A stretch of DNA of 64,000 nt from Ruegeria atlantica. Its GTDB lineage: Bacteria; Pseudomonadota; Alphaproteobacteria; Rhodobacterales; Rhodobacteraceae. Under the pieces are notes generated by a model, which worked only from the letters and a program-made list of their open reading frames with translations, was not told the DNA's origin and made no database searches. The stretch is taken from the NCBI GenBank assembly GCA_013032095.1, contig WQBJ01000002.1:69501-133500 (forward strand), written 5' to 3'. Position numbers and translations under genes: made by a program. The first letter of the stretch is position 1. Each line of letters opens with the position of its first letter. Shown here piece after piece: positions 25,544 through 35,011 of the stretch.

Positions 25544-25993
25544 ATGACCGACCTTCTTTTCACGATGTACCCGTGGGTGAAGTCTTTACACATCATGGCC
25601 GTGATCTCGTGGATGGCAGGGCTGTTTTATTTACCCAGACTGTTCGTCTACCACGTAGAAAAAGCGCAGAGCGTCGATGGTGCTGAAACCATCTTCTTTG
25701 AAATGGAAGAGAAGCTTTTGCGTGTGATCATGCGCCCAGCCATGTACGTGGCGTGGGTCTGCGGGCTGATCATGGTGTTCACGCCGGGCATTGTTGGATG
25801 GGATTGGTCGTGGCCCTGGGTCAAGGGTGCCGCTGTGATTGGAATGACCTGGTTCCATCATTGGCTGATGGCTCGGCGCAAAGACTTCTTAGAGGGCCGA
25901 AATAAGCTCACTGGGCGGCAGTTTCGCATGATGAACGAGGTTCCGACCATTCTGATGGTTGCCATCGTTCTGGCGGTCATTCTGAAGTTCTGA
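25544..25993 (+). CDS. hemJ: Protoporphyrinogen oxidase HemJ
   Basis: HemJ oxidises protoporphyrinogen IX to protoporphyrin IX in heme synthesis in bacteria that lack HemG and HemY. The 149-residue membrane protein has about four helices; its first carries the conserved histidine region KSLHIMAVISWMAGLFYLPR, followed by LFVYHVEKAQ, then WFHHWLMARRKDF and the C-terminal MMNEVPTILMVAIVLAVI. It is the first rightward gene after the putative origin, and the hemJ-rho order is typical of Rhodobacterales. GGAG lies seven bases before the ATG. Confidence 0.93.
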   Translation: MTDLLFTMYPWVKSLHIMAVISWMAGLFYLPRLFVYHVEKAQSVDGAETIFFEMEEKLLRVIMRPAMYVAWVCGLIMVFTPGIVGWDWSWPWVKGAAVIGMTWFHHWLMARRKDFLEGRNKLTGRQFRMMNEVPTILMVAIVLAVILKF

Positions 25994-26115
25994 GGGCCTG
26001 TTTGACTCCGACGGCTGTCGCGCTTATGTAGGGATCAACACGCCCGTCCGGGCGGCGTATCTTCCGTACTGAAATTCCACTTCGTGCCGCGGTGTCAGCG
26101 GCGAAGGTATATATC

Positions 26116-27387
26116 ATGTCCACTGAATCCCTGAATCTGGCCGACCTGAAGGCCAAAAGCCCCAAAGACCTTCTGGCGATGGCCGAAGAGCTGGAAATCG
26201 AAAACGCCTCGACCATGCGAAAAGGCGAGATGATGTTCCAGATTCTGCGTGAACGCGCGGATGAGGGGTGGACCGTTGGTGGTGATGGTGTGCTTGAGGT
26301 GCTGCAGGACGGCTTTGGCTTCCTGCGATCGCCCGAAGCGAACTATTTGCCGGGTCCCGATGATATCTACGTCTCGCCCGACATGATCCGCCAGCATTCA
26401 CTGCGTACCGGTGATACGGTGGAAGGGGATATCAAAGCTCCGGATGAGAATGAACGCTATTTTGCGCTGATCAAGGTCACCAAGATCAACTTTGAAGAGC
26501 CCGAGAAAGCTAAACACAAAATCCTGTTCGACAACCTGACGCCGCTGTATCCGGATGAGCGTCTGAAGATGGAGATCGAAGATCCGACCATCAAGGACAA
26601 GTCGGCCCGTGTGATCGATCTGGTGGCACCCATTGGTAAAGGTCAGCGTTCGTTGATTGTGGCGCCGCCGCGGACCGGTAAAACCGTGATCCTGCAGAAC
26701 ATCGCGCATTCGATCGAACAGAACCACCCTGAGTGCTACTTGATTGTCCTGCTGATCGACGAACGCCCGGAAGAGGTGACCGACATGCAGCGGTCTGTGA
26801 AGGGTGAGGTTGTGTCTTCGACATTCGATGAACCGGCGACGCGCCACGTGGCTGTCTCGGAAATGGTCATCGAAAAAGCCAAGCGATTGGTCGAACATAA
26901 ACGAGATGTTGTTATTCTTCTTGATTCGATCACAAGACTTGGTAGGGCTTTTAACACCGTGGTGCCATCCTCGGGTAAAGTTCTGACCGGTGGTGTAGAC
27001 GCGAACGCTCTGCAACGGCCCAAGCGCTTCTTTGGTGCGGCACGCAACATCGAAGAGGGTGGCTCGCTGACCATCATCGCCACTGCGCTGATCGACACCG
27101 GCAGCCGGATGGACGAGGTGATCTTTGAAGAATTCAAAGGCACCGGTAACTCGGAAATCGTTCTGGATCGCAAAATCGCCGATAAGCGCGTGTTCCCGGC
27201 CATCGACATCCTCAAATCTGGTACAAGGAAAGAGGACCTGTTGGTCGACAAGGGTGATTTGGCGAAAACCTTCGTTCTGCGCCGTATCCTCAACCCGATG
27301 GGCACCACCGATGCGATTGAATTCCTGTTGTCGAAGTTGAAACAGACGAAGACAAATGGTGAGTTCTTCGATTCGATGAACACCTGA
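26116..27387 (+). CDS. rho: Transcription termination factor Rho
   Basis: Rho is the RNA helicase that ends transcription at unstructured sites. The 423-residue protein has the N-terminal helical domain ([20 protein letters not shown]), the cold-shock RNA-binding domain ([20 protein letters not shown]), Walker A ([18 protein letters not shown]), Walker B region ([20 protein letters not shown]) and the Q/R loops ([11 protein letters not shown]). The frame extends eight codons upstream of the chosen ATG at 26116, but that start gives the family N-terminus. It is followed after 30 bases by mnmE. Confidence 0.97.
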   Translation: MSTESLNLADLKAKSPKDLLAMAEELEIENASTMRKGEMMFQILRERADEGWTVGGDGVLEVLQDGFGFLRSPEANYLPGPDDIYVSPDMIRQHSLRTGDTVEGDIKAPDENERYFALIKVTKINFEEPEKAKHKILFDNLTPLYPDERLKMEIEDPTIKDKSARVIDLVAPIGKGQRSLIVAPPRTGKTVILQNIAHSIEQNHPECYLIVLLIDERPEEVTDMQRSVKGEVVSSTFDEPATRHVAVSEMVIEKAKRLVEHKRDVVILLDSITRLGRAFNTVVPSSGKVLTGGVDANALQRPKRFFGAARNIEEGGSLTIIATALIDTGSRMDEVIFEEFKGTGNSEIVLDRKIADKRVFPAIDILKSGTRKEDLLVDKGDLAKTFVLRRILNPMGTTDAIEFLLSKLKQTKTNGEFFDSMNT

Positions 27388-27417
27388 CACAGGTCTTAAC
27401 TGACGCGAGGCCTTCGA

Positions 27418-28704
27418 ATGGATACGATATTCGCCTTGGCCAGCGCACAAGGCAAAGCAGGGGTGGCGGTCATCCGCCTCTCTGGCCCTTTGGCGCATTC
27501 CGCCGCGGCTGGTTTGACCGGCAGCTCGCTACCGTCCCGTGGGATGCGCGTTCGATCACTGCATGCGAGTGATGGATCGCGTCTGGATGAAGGTCTGATT
27601 TTAACTTTTCAGGCTCCCGCCAGTTTTACTGGAGAAGACGTTGCCGAGTTGCAGATTCACGGTAGCACCGCCTCGGTCAATGCGGTGATGCGTTACCTGT
27701 CAGATGCGGATGGGCTGAGATTGGCCGAGCCTGGAGAATTTACGCGCCGCGCTCTGGAAAATGGAAAGATGGACCTGACTCAGGTTGAAGGTCTAGCCGA
27801 TCTGATCGACGCGGAAACCGAAGCGCAACGTAAACAGGCTCAGACCATACTGGCCGGCGAATTGGGCATTTTGGCCGAGCGTTGGCGTCGCGATCTGATT
27901 CGGGCGGCATCTCTGTTGGAAGCAGTTATCGACTTTGCGGATGAGGAAGTGCCCACCGACGTAACCCCGGAAGTGCAATCGCTGATCACAGGGGTCATGC
28001 ACGATCTGCAACGAGAGGCAGATGGCGTGAAGATCGCTGAACGCATCCGGACCGGGTTCGAAGTGGCTATCGTCGGACTTCCTAATGCGGGCAAGTCAAC
28101 CTTGTTGAACGCTTTGGCTGGACGAGAGGCGGCGATTACTTCGGAATACGCGGGTACAACCCGGGATGTAATCGAAGTGCGTATGGATCTTTCTGGGCTG
28201 CCGGTTACTCTTTTGGATACGGCTGGGTTACGCGAAACCGACGATCACGTCGAGAACCTTGGAATTGAGTTGGCACGAAAACGCGCAGATGCAGCCGATC
28301 TGCGGGTATTCCTGACTGATGATCCAACGGAGCTTGGTGTTCCTATGATCGAGGGCGATATTCAGGTTTTACCTAAATCCGATTTGCACGGAGATAGAGA
28401 AGGCGGGATTTCAGGAAAAACAGGCCAAGGTATTGACCGGCTTATCTCCCATATATCGTGTATCCTAAGCGAGAAATCTACTAGCCATGGTATTGCAACG
28501 CGCGAGCGCCACCGGGTGGCATTAAATGACGCCAAGGCTGCACTGGGTGCAGCGGTGACGGTTCTGGAATCAGGACCGGACTTGTATGATATCGCTGCTG
28601 AGGAGTTGCGCACAGCAATCCGAGCCTTGGAAACTTTGGTTGGCAGAATTGGGGTCGAAGATCTGCTCGATGAAATATTCTCCAGTTTCTGCCTAGGTAA
28701 GTAA
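27418..28704 (+). CDS. mnmE: tRNA uridine-5-carboxymethylaminomethyl modification GTPase MnmE
   Basis: MnmE works with MnmG to modify the wobble uridine of several tRNAs. The 428-residue protein has the folate-binding N-terminal domain ([20 protein letters not shown]), a central helical part, the G domain ([20 protein letters not shown], the DTAGLRET switch II) and the C-terminal FCLGK motif. It is slightly short for the family because the NKxD element (LPKSD) lies in a compact G domain. Only 12 bases separate its stop from the favoured mnmG start. Base composition becomes clearly A+T-richer in its second half. Confidence 0.96.
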   Translation: MDTIFALASAQGKAGVAVIRLSGPLAHSAAAGLTGSSLPSRGMRVRSLHASDGSRLDEGLILTFQAPASFTGEDVAELQIHGSTASVNAVMRYLSDADGLRLAEPGEFTRRALENGKMDLTQVEGLADLIDAETEAQRKQAQTILAGELGILAERWRRDLIRAASLLEAVIDFADEEVPTDVTPEVQSLITGVMHDLQREADGVKIAERIRTGFEVAIVGLPNAGKSTLLNALAGREAAITSEYAGTTRDVIEVRMDLSGLPVTLLDTAGLRETDDHVENLGIELARKRADAADLRVFLTDDPTELGVPMIEGDIQVLPKSDLHGDREGGISGKTGQGIDRLISHISCILSEKSTSHGIATRERHRVALNDAKAALGAAVTVLESGPDLYDIAAEELRTAIRALETLVGRIGVEDLLDEIFSSFCLGK

Positions 28705-28708
28705 GGAG

Positions 28709-28724
28709 TGTTTCACGTGAAACA
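28709..28724. promoter_or_regulatory. parS: Perfect parS site overlapping the mnmG start
   Basis: TGTTTCACGTGAAACA is identical to the canonical 16-bp ParB-binding palindrome. It contains the GTG that I favour as the mnmG start codon and the spacer to its ribosome-binding site (AAGGAG at 28703-28708). ParB loading here would nucleate the partition complex about 3.3 kb from the putative oriC and 2.5 kb from parA. Confidence 0.93.
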
Positions 28725-30585
28725 TTCGAAGTTCGATGTTGTAGTTGTTGGCGCTGGCCATGCTGGTACTGAAGCCGCACATGCGGCTGCACGGATGGGT
28801 GTCGAAACAGCATTGGTGACGCTGTCCGAACAGGACATAGGTGTTATGTCCTGCAATCCAGCTATAGGTGGCCTCGGAAAGGGTCATTTGGTGCGCGAAA
28901 TTGATGCGCTAGACGGTGTTATGGGGCGCGTCGCTGATCAGGCCGGTATTCAATTTCGCTTACTGAACCGTCGTAAAGGCCCGGCTGTCCAAGGTCCAAG
29001 AGCTCAGGCCGATCGAGCGTTGTATCGCGCCGCCATGAAAAAAGAAACGCAAGGACGGGACCATCTATCCATTATTGTTGGAGAAGTCGTTGATTTCCTG
29101 ATGGATGGATCGAAAGTTTCAGGGATCAAACTGGCGGATGATTCCGAGATTCGCGCGGAAGCTGTAATTCTTACGTCTGGTACTTTTCTTCGCGGCGTCA
29201 TTCACATTGGCGACGTTTCTAAACCAGGTGGACGTATGGGAGATCGTCCTTCGGTAAAATTGGCGGAACGTCTAGACAGTTTTGATCTTCCTCTTGGCCG
29301 TTTGAAGACAGGAACACCGCCAAGATTGGATGGTCGGACAATTGATTGGTCAGACCTTGAACGTCAGGATGGCGACGAGGATCCCACGCTGTTCTCCTTT
29401 CTCTCGACTTCGGTTATCGCGCCCCAAATTTCTTGCGGAATTACGCATACAAATGCGCAAACGCATGAGATCATCGAAAGAAACCTATCTCGGTCAGCTA
29501 TGTATGGCGGACATATAGATGGTGTGGGACCTCGCTATTGTCCATCCATCGAGGACAAGATCGTCCGCTTTGCAGATAAAGAATCCCATCAGATTTTCTT
29601 GGAGCCTGAAGGAGTTAATGATCATACGATCTATCCCAATGGCATTTCGACGTCATTGCCGCAAGATGTGCAGCTTGACTACGTACGCTCCATCAAAGGG
29701 TTGGAGAAATCTGTAATCTTACAGCCCGGCTACGCGATCGAATACGATTATGTGGACCCGCGCGTATTAACGTCGTCTTTATCACTGCCTGAGGCGCCGG
29801 GACTTTATCTTGCCGGCCAAATCAATGGTACGACGGGATATGAGGAAGCAGCAGCACAAGGACTAGTAGCCGGTCTAAACGCAGCATTGAGTGTCCTCGG
29901 ACGGGATCCTATCCATTTCACACGCGCAGATAGTTACATCGGCGTGATGATTGATGATTTGACAACGCGCGGGGTGGCAGAACCTTACCGTATGTTCACC
30001 TCTCGTGCGGAATTTCGTTTATCTCTTCGGGCTGATAACGCTGATCAGAGGTTAACGCCAATGGGCGTTGATCTTGGTTGCGTTGGTCAAATTCGAAAAG
30101 CCCAATTTACAAGAAAGATGGAAAAGCTTACTGCGGCAAAATCATTGTTGATGGACCGCACATATACACCGAAAGAGGTTCGCGCTGTAGGAATCAATGT
30201 GAACCAAGATGGCAATCGCAGGGATGGAATGGCACTTTTGGCGTTTCCGGATGTTTCCTTTGAGGACCTTCTGTCACTTGTGCCGGGACTGGAGGGATTT
30301 GACGCGGATACACGCCTCCAGGTCGAGCGCGATGCCCTTTACGCGAACTACATTGCGCGGCAGCAAAAAGATGTCGAAGCCATGAAACGGGATGAATTAT
30401 ATGAGATTCCACGTGATTTTGACTATTCGATGTTGGATGGCCTGTCGTCTGAGATGAAGCAGAAGTTGGCCGAGGCTCGGCCAGTAAATATTGCTCAGGC
30501 TGCGCGAGTAGAGGGTGTGACGCCTGCCGCTCTGACATTGTTGCTTGCCAAATTGCGGCGAGAACAAAAGGTGCGCAAAGCATGA
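28717..30585 (+). CDS. mnmG: tRNA uridine-5-carboxymethylaminomethyl modification enzyme MnmG (GidA)
   Basis: MnmG is the FAD-dependent partner of MnmE in wobble-uridine modification. The protein has the FAD-binding start [20 protein letters not shown], the cysteine-bearing [36 protein letters not shown], and the C-terminal region for MnmE contact ([16 protein letters not shown]). The frame opens at GTG 28708, but this overlaps AAGGAG at 28703-28708. GTG 28717 has that site at a good distance (8 bases) and gives 622 residues starting MKHSKFDVV. The extra MFHVKH seen in longer versions is translated parS. The stop overlaps rsmG by four bases. Confidence 0.95.
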   Translation: MKHSKFDVVVVGAGHAGTEAAHAAARMGVETALVTLSEQDIGVMSCNPAIGGLGKGHLVREIDALDGVMGRVADQAGIQFRLLNRRKGPAVQGPRAQADRALYRAAMKKETQGRDHLSIIVGEVVDFLMDGSKVSGIKLADDSEIRAEAVILTSGTFLRGVIHIGDVSKPGGRMGDRPSVKLAERLDSFDLPLGRLKTGTPPRLDGRTIDWSDLERQDGDEDPTLFSFLSTSVIAPQISCGITHTNAQTHEIIERNLSRSAMYGGHIDGVGPRYCPSIEDKIVRFADKESHQIFLEPEGVNDHTIYPNGISTSLPQDVQLDYVRSIKGLEKSVILQPGYAIEYDYVDPRVLTSSLSLPEAPGLYLAGQINGTTGYEEAAAQGLVAGLNAALSVLGRDPIHFTRADSYIGVMIDDLTTRGVAEPYRMFTSRAEFRLSLRADNADQRLTPMGVDLGCVGQIRKAQFTRKMEKLTAAKSLLMDRTYTPKEVRAVGINVNQDGNRRDGMALLAFPDVSFEDLLSLVPGLEGFDADTRLQVERDALYANYIARQQKDVEAMKRDELYEIPRDFDYSMLDGLSSEMKQKLAEARPVNIAQAARVEGVTPAALTLLLAKLRREQKVRKA

Positions 30586-31196
30586 GTTCTGAAATATTGA
30601 GCGATTTGGATGTTTCACGTGAAACATTGGGTCGGCTCGAGACTTATGTAAGTCTAGTCCAACGCTGGAATCCGAAGATAAACTTAGTATCCCGGAAAAG
30701 TCTTGAAGACATCTGGTCACGGCACATCCTGGATTCGGTGCAGGTATATCGGTGTGTTAATCGATTTCAGAACTGGGTTGATCTAGGAAGCGGAGGGGGC
30801 TTCCCTGGCATGGTTTGTGCAATCATGGCTGTCGAAGAAGCGCCCGACGCACAATTTACTTTTGTTGAAAGCGATCAAAGAAAATCTGCCTTTTTGCGCA
30901 ACGTCGCGCGGGAATGCGGGGCCAGATGCACTGTTATTTCAAGGCGAATCGAAGAGGTTGATCCTTTAAATGCCGATATCCTTTCCGCACGGGCCTTGGC
31001 TGAACTTAGGATACTATTGTCCTTTTGTGATAGGCATTTAAGTAAACAAGGCACCGCCCTGTTGCCTAAAGGCGCAAACTGGAAAAAAGAGCTGGAAGGC
31101 GCGCGGGAGGAATGGAATTTCTACTGCGAGCCGATTACAAGTTTAACTGAACCCCAAGCTGTTATCCTAAGGATTAAAGGAGTATCGCGTGGTTGA
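30582..31196 (+). CDS. rsmG: 16S rRNA (guanine-527-N7)-methyltransferase RsmG (GidB)
   Basis: RsmG methylates G527 of 16S rRNA using S-adenosylmethionine. The 204-residue protein has the SAM-binding region [37 protein letters not shown] and [15 protein letters not shown]. Codons 10-15 (Asp-Val-Ser-Arg-Glu-Thr) are encoded by a perfect parS site, so this part of the protein is shaped by a DNA signal. It overlaps mnmG by four bases and parA by eight. Confidence 0.96.
   Translation: MSSEILSDLDVSRETLGRLETYVSLVQRWNPKINLVSRKSLEDIWSRHILDSVQVYRCVNRFQNWVDLGSGGGFPGMVCAIMAVEEAPDAQFTFVESDQRKSAFLRNVARECGARCTVISRRIEEVDPLNADILSARALAELRILLSFCDRHLSKQGTALLPKGANWKKELEGAREEWNFYCEPITSLTEPQAVILRIKGVSRG
30611..30626. 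promoter_or_regulatory. parS: Perfect parS site within the rsmG coding start
   Basis: TGTTTCACGTGAAACA, identical to the site at 28709 and to the canonical parS, lies 29 bases into rsmG. It is about 0.6 kb from parA and 5 kb from the putative oriC. Confidence 0.93.
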
Positions 31197-31992
31197 CCTG
31201 TCTCGTCCCTCAGGGCCCCGGATAATTGCGGTTGCCAATCAGAAGGGAGGGGTGGGAAAAACAACGACGGCGATAAATCTTGCCGCAGGTCTTGCGGAAG
31301 CAAGGTGCAGAGTTCTGGTGGTCGACCTTGATCCGCAGGGCAATGCATCAACTGGGTTGGGTGTGGAAGATAGGGATTGGACGACTTACGATCTGATCTT
31401 GGATGAAGCCCCACTCGAGGCCGTATTGCAGGAAACGGATATCGAAGGGCTTTTTGTCGTACCTGCGACTGTTGATCTGAGTTCTGCTGATATTGAGCTG
31501 ATATCCAATGAAAAACGCAGTTATCTGCTACACGATGCTCTGCGTCAGACAGCGATCGATAAGTTTAAGCTGGATTTTGTCCTCATAGACTGTCCACCGT
31601 CACTGAACCTGTTGACTGTGAATGCAATGGTGGCAGCCCATTCCGTTCTGGTCCCGTTGCAAAGTGAGTTCTTTGCTTTGGAAGGTCTTTCGCAATTGAT
31701 GTTGACGATCCGAGAGATCCGCCAAACCGCGAATCCGGACCTCAGAATCGAAGGTGTTGTGTTGACCATGTATGACAACCGCAACAACTTGTCCCGACAG
31801 GTGGAAAAGGATGCGCGTGACAATCTGGGTGAAATGGTATTTAAAACCAAAATACCCAGAAATGTGCGGGTCAGTGAGGCACCATCCTATGCTTTGCCGG
31901 TTCTGCAATATGACTCCGGGTCTTTGGGTGCGATGGCATATCGGCACCTAGCCCGCGAAGTCATTCATAAGAATAAGAATGTCGCCGCCTAA
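31189..31992 (+). CDS. parA: Chromosome partitioning ATPase ParA
   Basis: ParA moves ParB-parS complexes so that origins segregate. The 267-residue protein has the deviant Walker A (NQKGGVGKTTTAINLAAGLA), the A' motif VVDLDPQGNASTGLG and Walker B FVLIDCPPSLNLLTVNAM. There is no N-terminal DNA-binding domain, as expected for a chromosomal (type Ib-like) ParA. The start codon is GTG with AAAGGAG upstream, overlapping rsmG by eight bases. Confidence 0.96.
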   Translation: MVDLSRPSGPRIIAVANQKGGVGKTTTAINLAAGLAEARCRVLVVDLDPQGNASTGLGVEDRDWTTYDLILDEAPLEAVLQETDIEGLFVVPATVDLSSADIELISNEKRSYLLHDALRQTAIDKFKLDFVLIDCPPSLNLLTVNAMVAAHSVLVPLQSEFFALEGLSQLMLTIREIRQTANPDLRIEGVVLTMYDNRNNLSRQVEKDARDNLGEMVFKTKIPRNVRVSEAPSYALPVLQYDSGSLGAMAYRHLAREVIHKNKNVAA

Positions 31993-32012
31993 GCGGCAGT
32001 GAGGAGGGCTCA

Positions 32013-32906
32013 GTGGTCGCCAAAAATTCAAAACCCAGAGGCCTAGGTCGAGGTTTGTCGGCGTTGATGGCTGATGTAACGCAGGAAACCGAAGGTCTGA
32101 TCTCCTCGGAACCGCGCCGGCCAGATATGAAAGTTCCGATAGAAAAGCTGCGGGCAAACCCAAATCAGCCGCGCAGAACTTTTTCAGCGGAACAATTGGA
32201 TGAGCTTGCAGCTTCGGTCAAAGAAAAGGGCATCATTCAACCGCTCATCGTGCGAGAGATTTCTGGGGGAGGCTACGAAATCGTCGCTGGAGAGCGCCGT
32301 TGGCGCGCTGCTCAGATGGCACAGCTGCACGATATTCCAGTTATTGTGCGTGAATTCGACGATACCGAAGTGCTCGAAGTCGCGATCATCGAGAATATTC
32401 AACGCGCAGACTTGAATGCTGTTGAAGAGGCAGCTGGGTACAAGCAGCTTATGGATCGTTTCGGTCATACCCAGGAAAAGCTCGCTGAAGCACTCGGGAA
32501 AAGCCGCAGTCATATTGCGAACTTGCTGCGTTTGTTGTCGTTGCCGCTGGATGTTCAGACATTGGTGATCGAAGGAAAACTCTCGGCAGGTCATGCGCGA
32601 GCGTTGATTACGGCTGAAAACCCGTCTGAATTGGCGAAAATTGTCGTACGGGATGGTCTTTCAGTGCGCGCGACTGAGGCGCTGGTGAAGAAACAGCAGG
32701 CGGATCCGCCCAAGGCGGCCCCGCGCTCGCGCAATCTGGATGCAGGCAAGGATGCGGACACACGCGCGCTTGAGAAAGACCTATCGGCGATCCTCGCTAT
32801 GAAAGTTGTGATCAACCATAAGGCTGGAACGGAAACAGGTCAGGTGGTTTTGACGTATGAGAACCTTGATCAGCTAGACGACCTTTGCGCCAAGCTCAGC
32901 CGTTAG
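32013..32906 (+). CDS. parB: Chromosome partitioning CTPase ParB
   Basis: ParB binds parS, uses CTP to slide along DNA and contacts ParA. The 297-residue protein starts GLGRGLSALMADV, then has the N-terminal CTP-binding domain with GERRWRAAQ and IIENIQRADLNAVEEA, a helix-turn-helix (HTQEKLAEALGKSRSHIANL) and a short C-terminal dimer domain. GTG start with GAGGAGGG upstream, 20 bases after parA. Its 3' end overlaps the convergent DUF454 gene by 11 bases. Confidence 0.96.
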   Translation: MVAKNSKPRGLGRGLSALMADVTQETEGLISSEPRRPDMKVPIEKLRANPNQPRRTFSAEQLDELAASVKEKGIIQPLIVREISGGGYEIVAGERRWRAAQMAQLHDIPVIVREFDDTEVLEVAIIENIQRADLNAVEEAAGYKQLMDRFGHTQEKLAEALGKSRSHIANLLRLLSLPLDVQTLVIEGKLSAGHARALITAENPSELAKIVVRDGLSVRATEALVKKQQADPPKAAPRSRNLDAGKDADTRALEKDLSAILAMKVVINHKAGTETGQVVLTYENLDQLDDLCAKLSR

Positions 32907-33249
32907 GACGGGTCCAGATAAAGATCATGACGCTGCTGAGAACTACGGCCTGAATGATCAGAACGTGGGATGGCAAAGCCAGCAGGACAGACAGTCCGAA
33001 TACGGCGGCGACCGAGATGGTGGCCGCCTTTTTTGCGGCTGGGCGAATGGCACCGGAAGACTGCCAGTCTACGATCAATGGTCCGAATGTTTGATGTGTG
33101 ATCAGCCAGTTGTGCAGGCGTGAGGATGACCGGGCGAAGAAAAACGCCGCCAACAACAGGAAGGGCACCGTTGGCAGCAAGGGCAGGGCAATACCAACAA
33201 CCGCAAGCCCAACGCAGACCAACCCCAAAGCTGCCCAGATAAATTGCAT
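32896..33249 (-). CDS. DUF454 (YbaN family) inner membrane protein
   Basis: This 117-residue protein has the DUF454 pattern: two N-terminal helices (GLVCVGLAVVGIALPLLPTV then PFLLLAAFFFARSSSRLHNW), a conserved loop with ITHQTFGPLIVDW, and two further helices. Its function is unknown in all family members known to me. It is convergent with parB (11-base overlap) and lies just downstream of hemW on the minus strand, probably on the rph-rdgB-hemW transcript. Confidence 0.88.
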   Translation of the reverse strand: MQFIWAALGLVCVGLAVVGIALPLLPTVPFLLLAAFFFARSSSRLHNWLITHQTFGPLIVDWQSSGAIRPAAKKAATISVAAVFGLSVLLALPSHVLIIQAVVLSSVMIFIWTRPNG

Positions 33250-33252
33250 CTT

Positions 33253-34407
33253 CTATCCCAACAATTCCCGGATCACCGCATTCAGGACGGCGCGTCCGTT
33301 ACTAGTGGCAAACAACCGGCCTCCGGACTGTTCGATCATGCCAAATTCGATCAGATCGGACAGTTTATCCTCTGGCAACGGGTGATCCGCCAATCGGTTA
33401 AATCTATCAATATCTAGGCCATCTGTGATCCGTAACCCCATCATAAGGTATTCATTGGCCTGATCTTGCGTAGAAAGCAGCGTGCGTTCTTTTTCTCCAC
33501 TGCCTGTGTCCACTGCAGTCAGCCATGCGTTAGGGGATAGATAAGTTTCAGTCGCCAGTTTTCGACCGTTTTTTGTGATCCGCCCATGTGCTCCGGGTCC
33601 AATGCCAACATAATCGCCATAGCGCCAATAGATCAGGTTGTGCTGCGATTCTGCTCCAGGTCGAGCATGGTTTGAGACCTCGTAAGCGGGCAAGCCGTGT
33701 GCTTCGCAGATCTCTTGCGTCGCAAGATACATGTCGGCCGCGCTGTCATCTTCCGGCAGGCCGCGCAGCTTGCCGATAGCATAGCGGTCGCCAAAGGCTG
33801 TGCCCTCTTCAATGGTCAGTTGATATAGGGACAGGTGGTCGATGGCCATCGATAGCGCCTCGGTCAGTTCTGCGCGCCAGGCTTCCAGGGTTTGATGTTG
33901 CCTCGCATAGATCAGGTCGAAACTGACCCGATCAAAGCAGCTACGGGCGATATCAAATGCAGCGCGGGCTTCGGCGACGCTGTGGATGCGGCCCAGACGA
34001 CGCAGATCTTTATCGTTCAAAGCCTGAACGCCCATCGAGATACGATTTACACCTGCGTCGCGATACGCGGCGAACCGACCGGCCTCGACCGAGCCAGGGT
34101 TGGCCTCAAGCGTGATTTCCATGTCATTGGCCGGGTGCCAGAGGGCGCGGGATTCTTCGATAACTGCGGCGACGGTGTCGGGCTCCATCAAAGAGGGCGT
34201 TCCACCGCCGAAAAAAATCGTGTTTAGCACGCGATCAGGCGTCTCTGCGGCTGATCGGTGCAGTTCACTCAGATAGGCATCAAGCCATTGTTTTTGATTG
34301 ATATTTCTGGAAACATGGCTGTTGAAATCGCAATAGGGGCACTTGGCCTCACAAAAAGGCCAATGCACGTACAGGCCAAAGCCCCCGTTGCGCCAATCAT
34401 CCGCCAA
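33253..34407 (-). CDS. hemW: Radical SAM heme chaperone HemW
   Basis: HemW is a radical-SAM relative of coproporphyrinogen dehydrogenase HemN that binds heme and delivers it to respiratory enzymes. The 384-residue protein has the iron-sulfur motif CEAKCPYCDFNS, with phenylalanine where HemN has a fourth cysteine, which supports HemW. Other blocks are FFGGGTPSLMEPDTV, NRISMGVQALNDKDLRRLGR and the HemN C-terminal domain. It overlaps rdgB by 11 bases. It should not be read as an oxygen-independent HemN. Confidence 0.92.
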   Translation of the reverse strand: MADDWRNGGFGLYVHWPFCEAKCPYCDFNSHVSRNINQKQWLDAYLSELHRSAAETPDRVLNTIFFGGGTPSLMEPDTVAAVIEESRALWHPANDMEITLEANPGSVEAGRFAAYRDAGVNRISMGVQALNDKDLRRLGRIHSVAEARAAFDIARSCFDRVSFDLIYARQHQTLEAWRAELTEALSMAIDHLSLYQLTIEEGTAFGDRYAIGKLRGLPEDDSAADMYLATQEICEAHGLPAYEVSNHARPGAESQHNLIYWRYGDYVGIGPGAHGRITKNGRKLATETYLSPNAWLTAVDTGSGEKERTLLSTQDQANEYLMMGLRITDGLDIDRFNRLADHPLPEDKLSDLIEFGMIEQSGGRLFATSNGRAVLNAVIRELLG

Positions 34408-35011
34408 AGCAGCCCTTCACGAACATCTCCACCGCGCGGCCGCGATGGCTGATCTTGTTCTTTTCCCAGCGATCCATTTCAGCATAGGTAATGTTGTGAC
34501 CCTCGGGGACAAACATCGGATCATAGCCGAACCCGTCCTTGCCGCGAATGGGCCAGACCAAGTGACCCGGAGCGATGCCTTCGAAAACCTCATCATGCCC
34601 ATCCGGCCAGGCCAGAACCAGCGTGCAGCGGAATTGTGCGGTGCGCGGATGGGGGGCGTCTTTTGCCTCCAGCTCATCATGCGCGCGCGTCATGGCCATC
34701 AGGAAATCGCGGCCATTGCCAGTTTCAGCCCAATCGGCGGTGTAAACTCCCGGCTCACCGTTCAGAGCGTCTATGGTGATCCCGGAATCGTCCGACAGGG
34801 CAGGCAGACCGGTGGCTTTTGCTGCGGCATGCGCTTTGATCCGGGCATTGCCGACGAAGGTATGTTCGGTCTCTTCCGGTTCGGGCAGGTTCATTTCTCC
34901 CGCGCCCACGACCGTCACGCCAAAAGGTTCGAGGAGATTCGCCATCTCCTCGAGTTTGCCCTTGTTGTGGGTGGCCACCAGCAGCCTGTCCCCGTCGAAT
35001 TTGCGGGTCAT
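34397..35011 (-). CDS. rdgB: XTP/dITP diphosphatase (RdgB/HAM1 family)
   Basis: This enzyme removes deaminated purine nucleotides such as dITP and XTP from the pool. The 204-residue protein shows [20 protein letters not shown], the catalytic [32 protein letters not shown] and the C-terminal [12 protein letters not shown]. It overlaps rph by four bases and hemW by 11, forming a coupled rph-rdgB-hemW set as in many alphaproteobacteria. Confidence 0.95.
   Translation of the reverse strand: MTRKFDGDRLLVATHNKGKLEEMANLLEPFGVTVVGAGEMNLPEPEETEHTFVGNARIKAHAAAKATGLPALSDDSGITIDALNGEPGVYTADWAETGNGRDFLMAMTRAHDELEAKDAPHPRTAQFRCTLVLAWPDGHDEVFEGIAPGHLVWPIRGKDGFGYDPMFVPEGHNITYAEMDRWEKNKISHRGRAVEMFVKGCFGG

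Noticed and set aside
28708..28716. GTG at 28708 as the mnmG start
   Set aside because: It overlaps the ribosome-binding site AAGGAG and adds only parS-encoded residues; GTG 28717 has correct spacing.
33253..34407. Oxygen-independent coproporphyrinogen oxidase HemN
   Set aside because: The radical-SAM motif has phenylalanine in place of HemN's fourth cysteine and the protein is short, which points to HemW.
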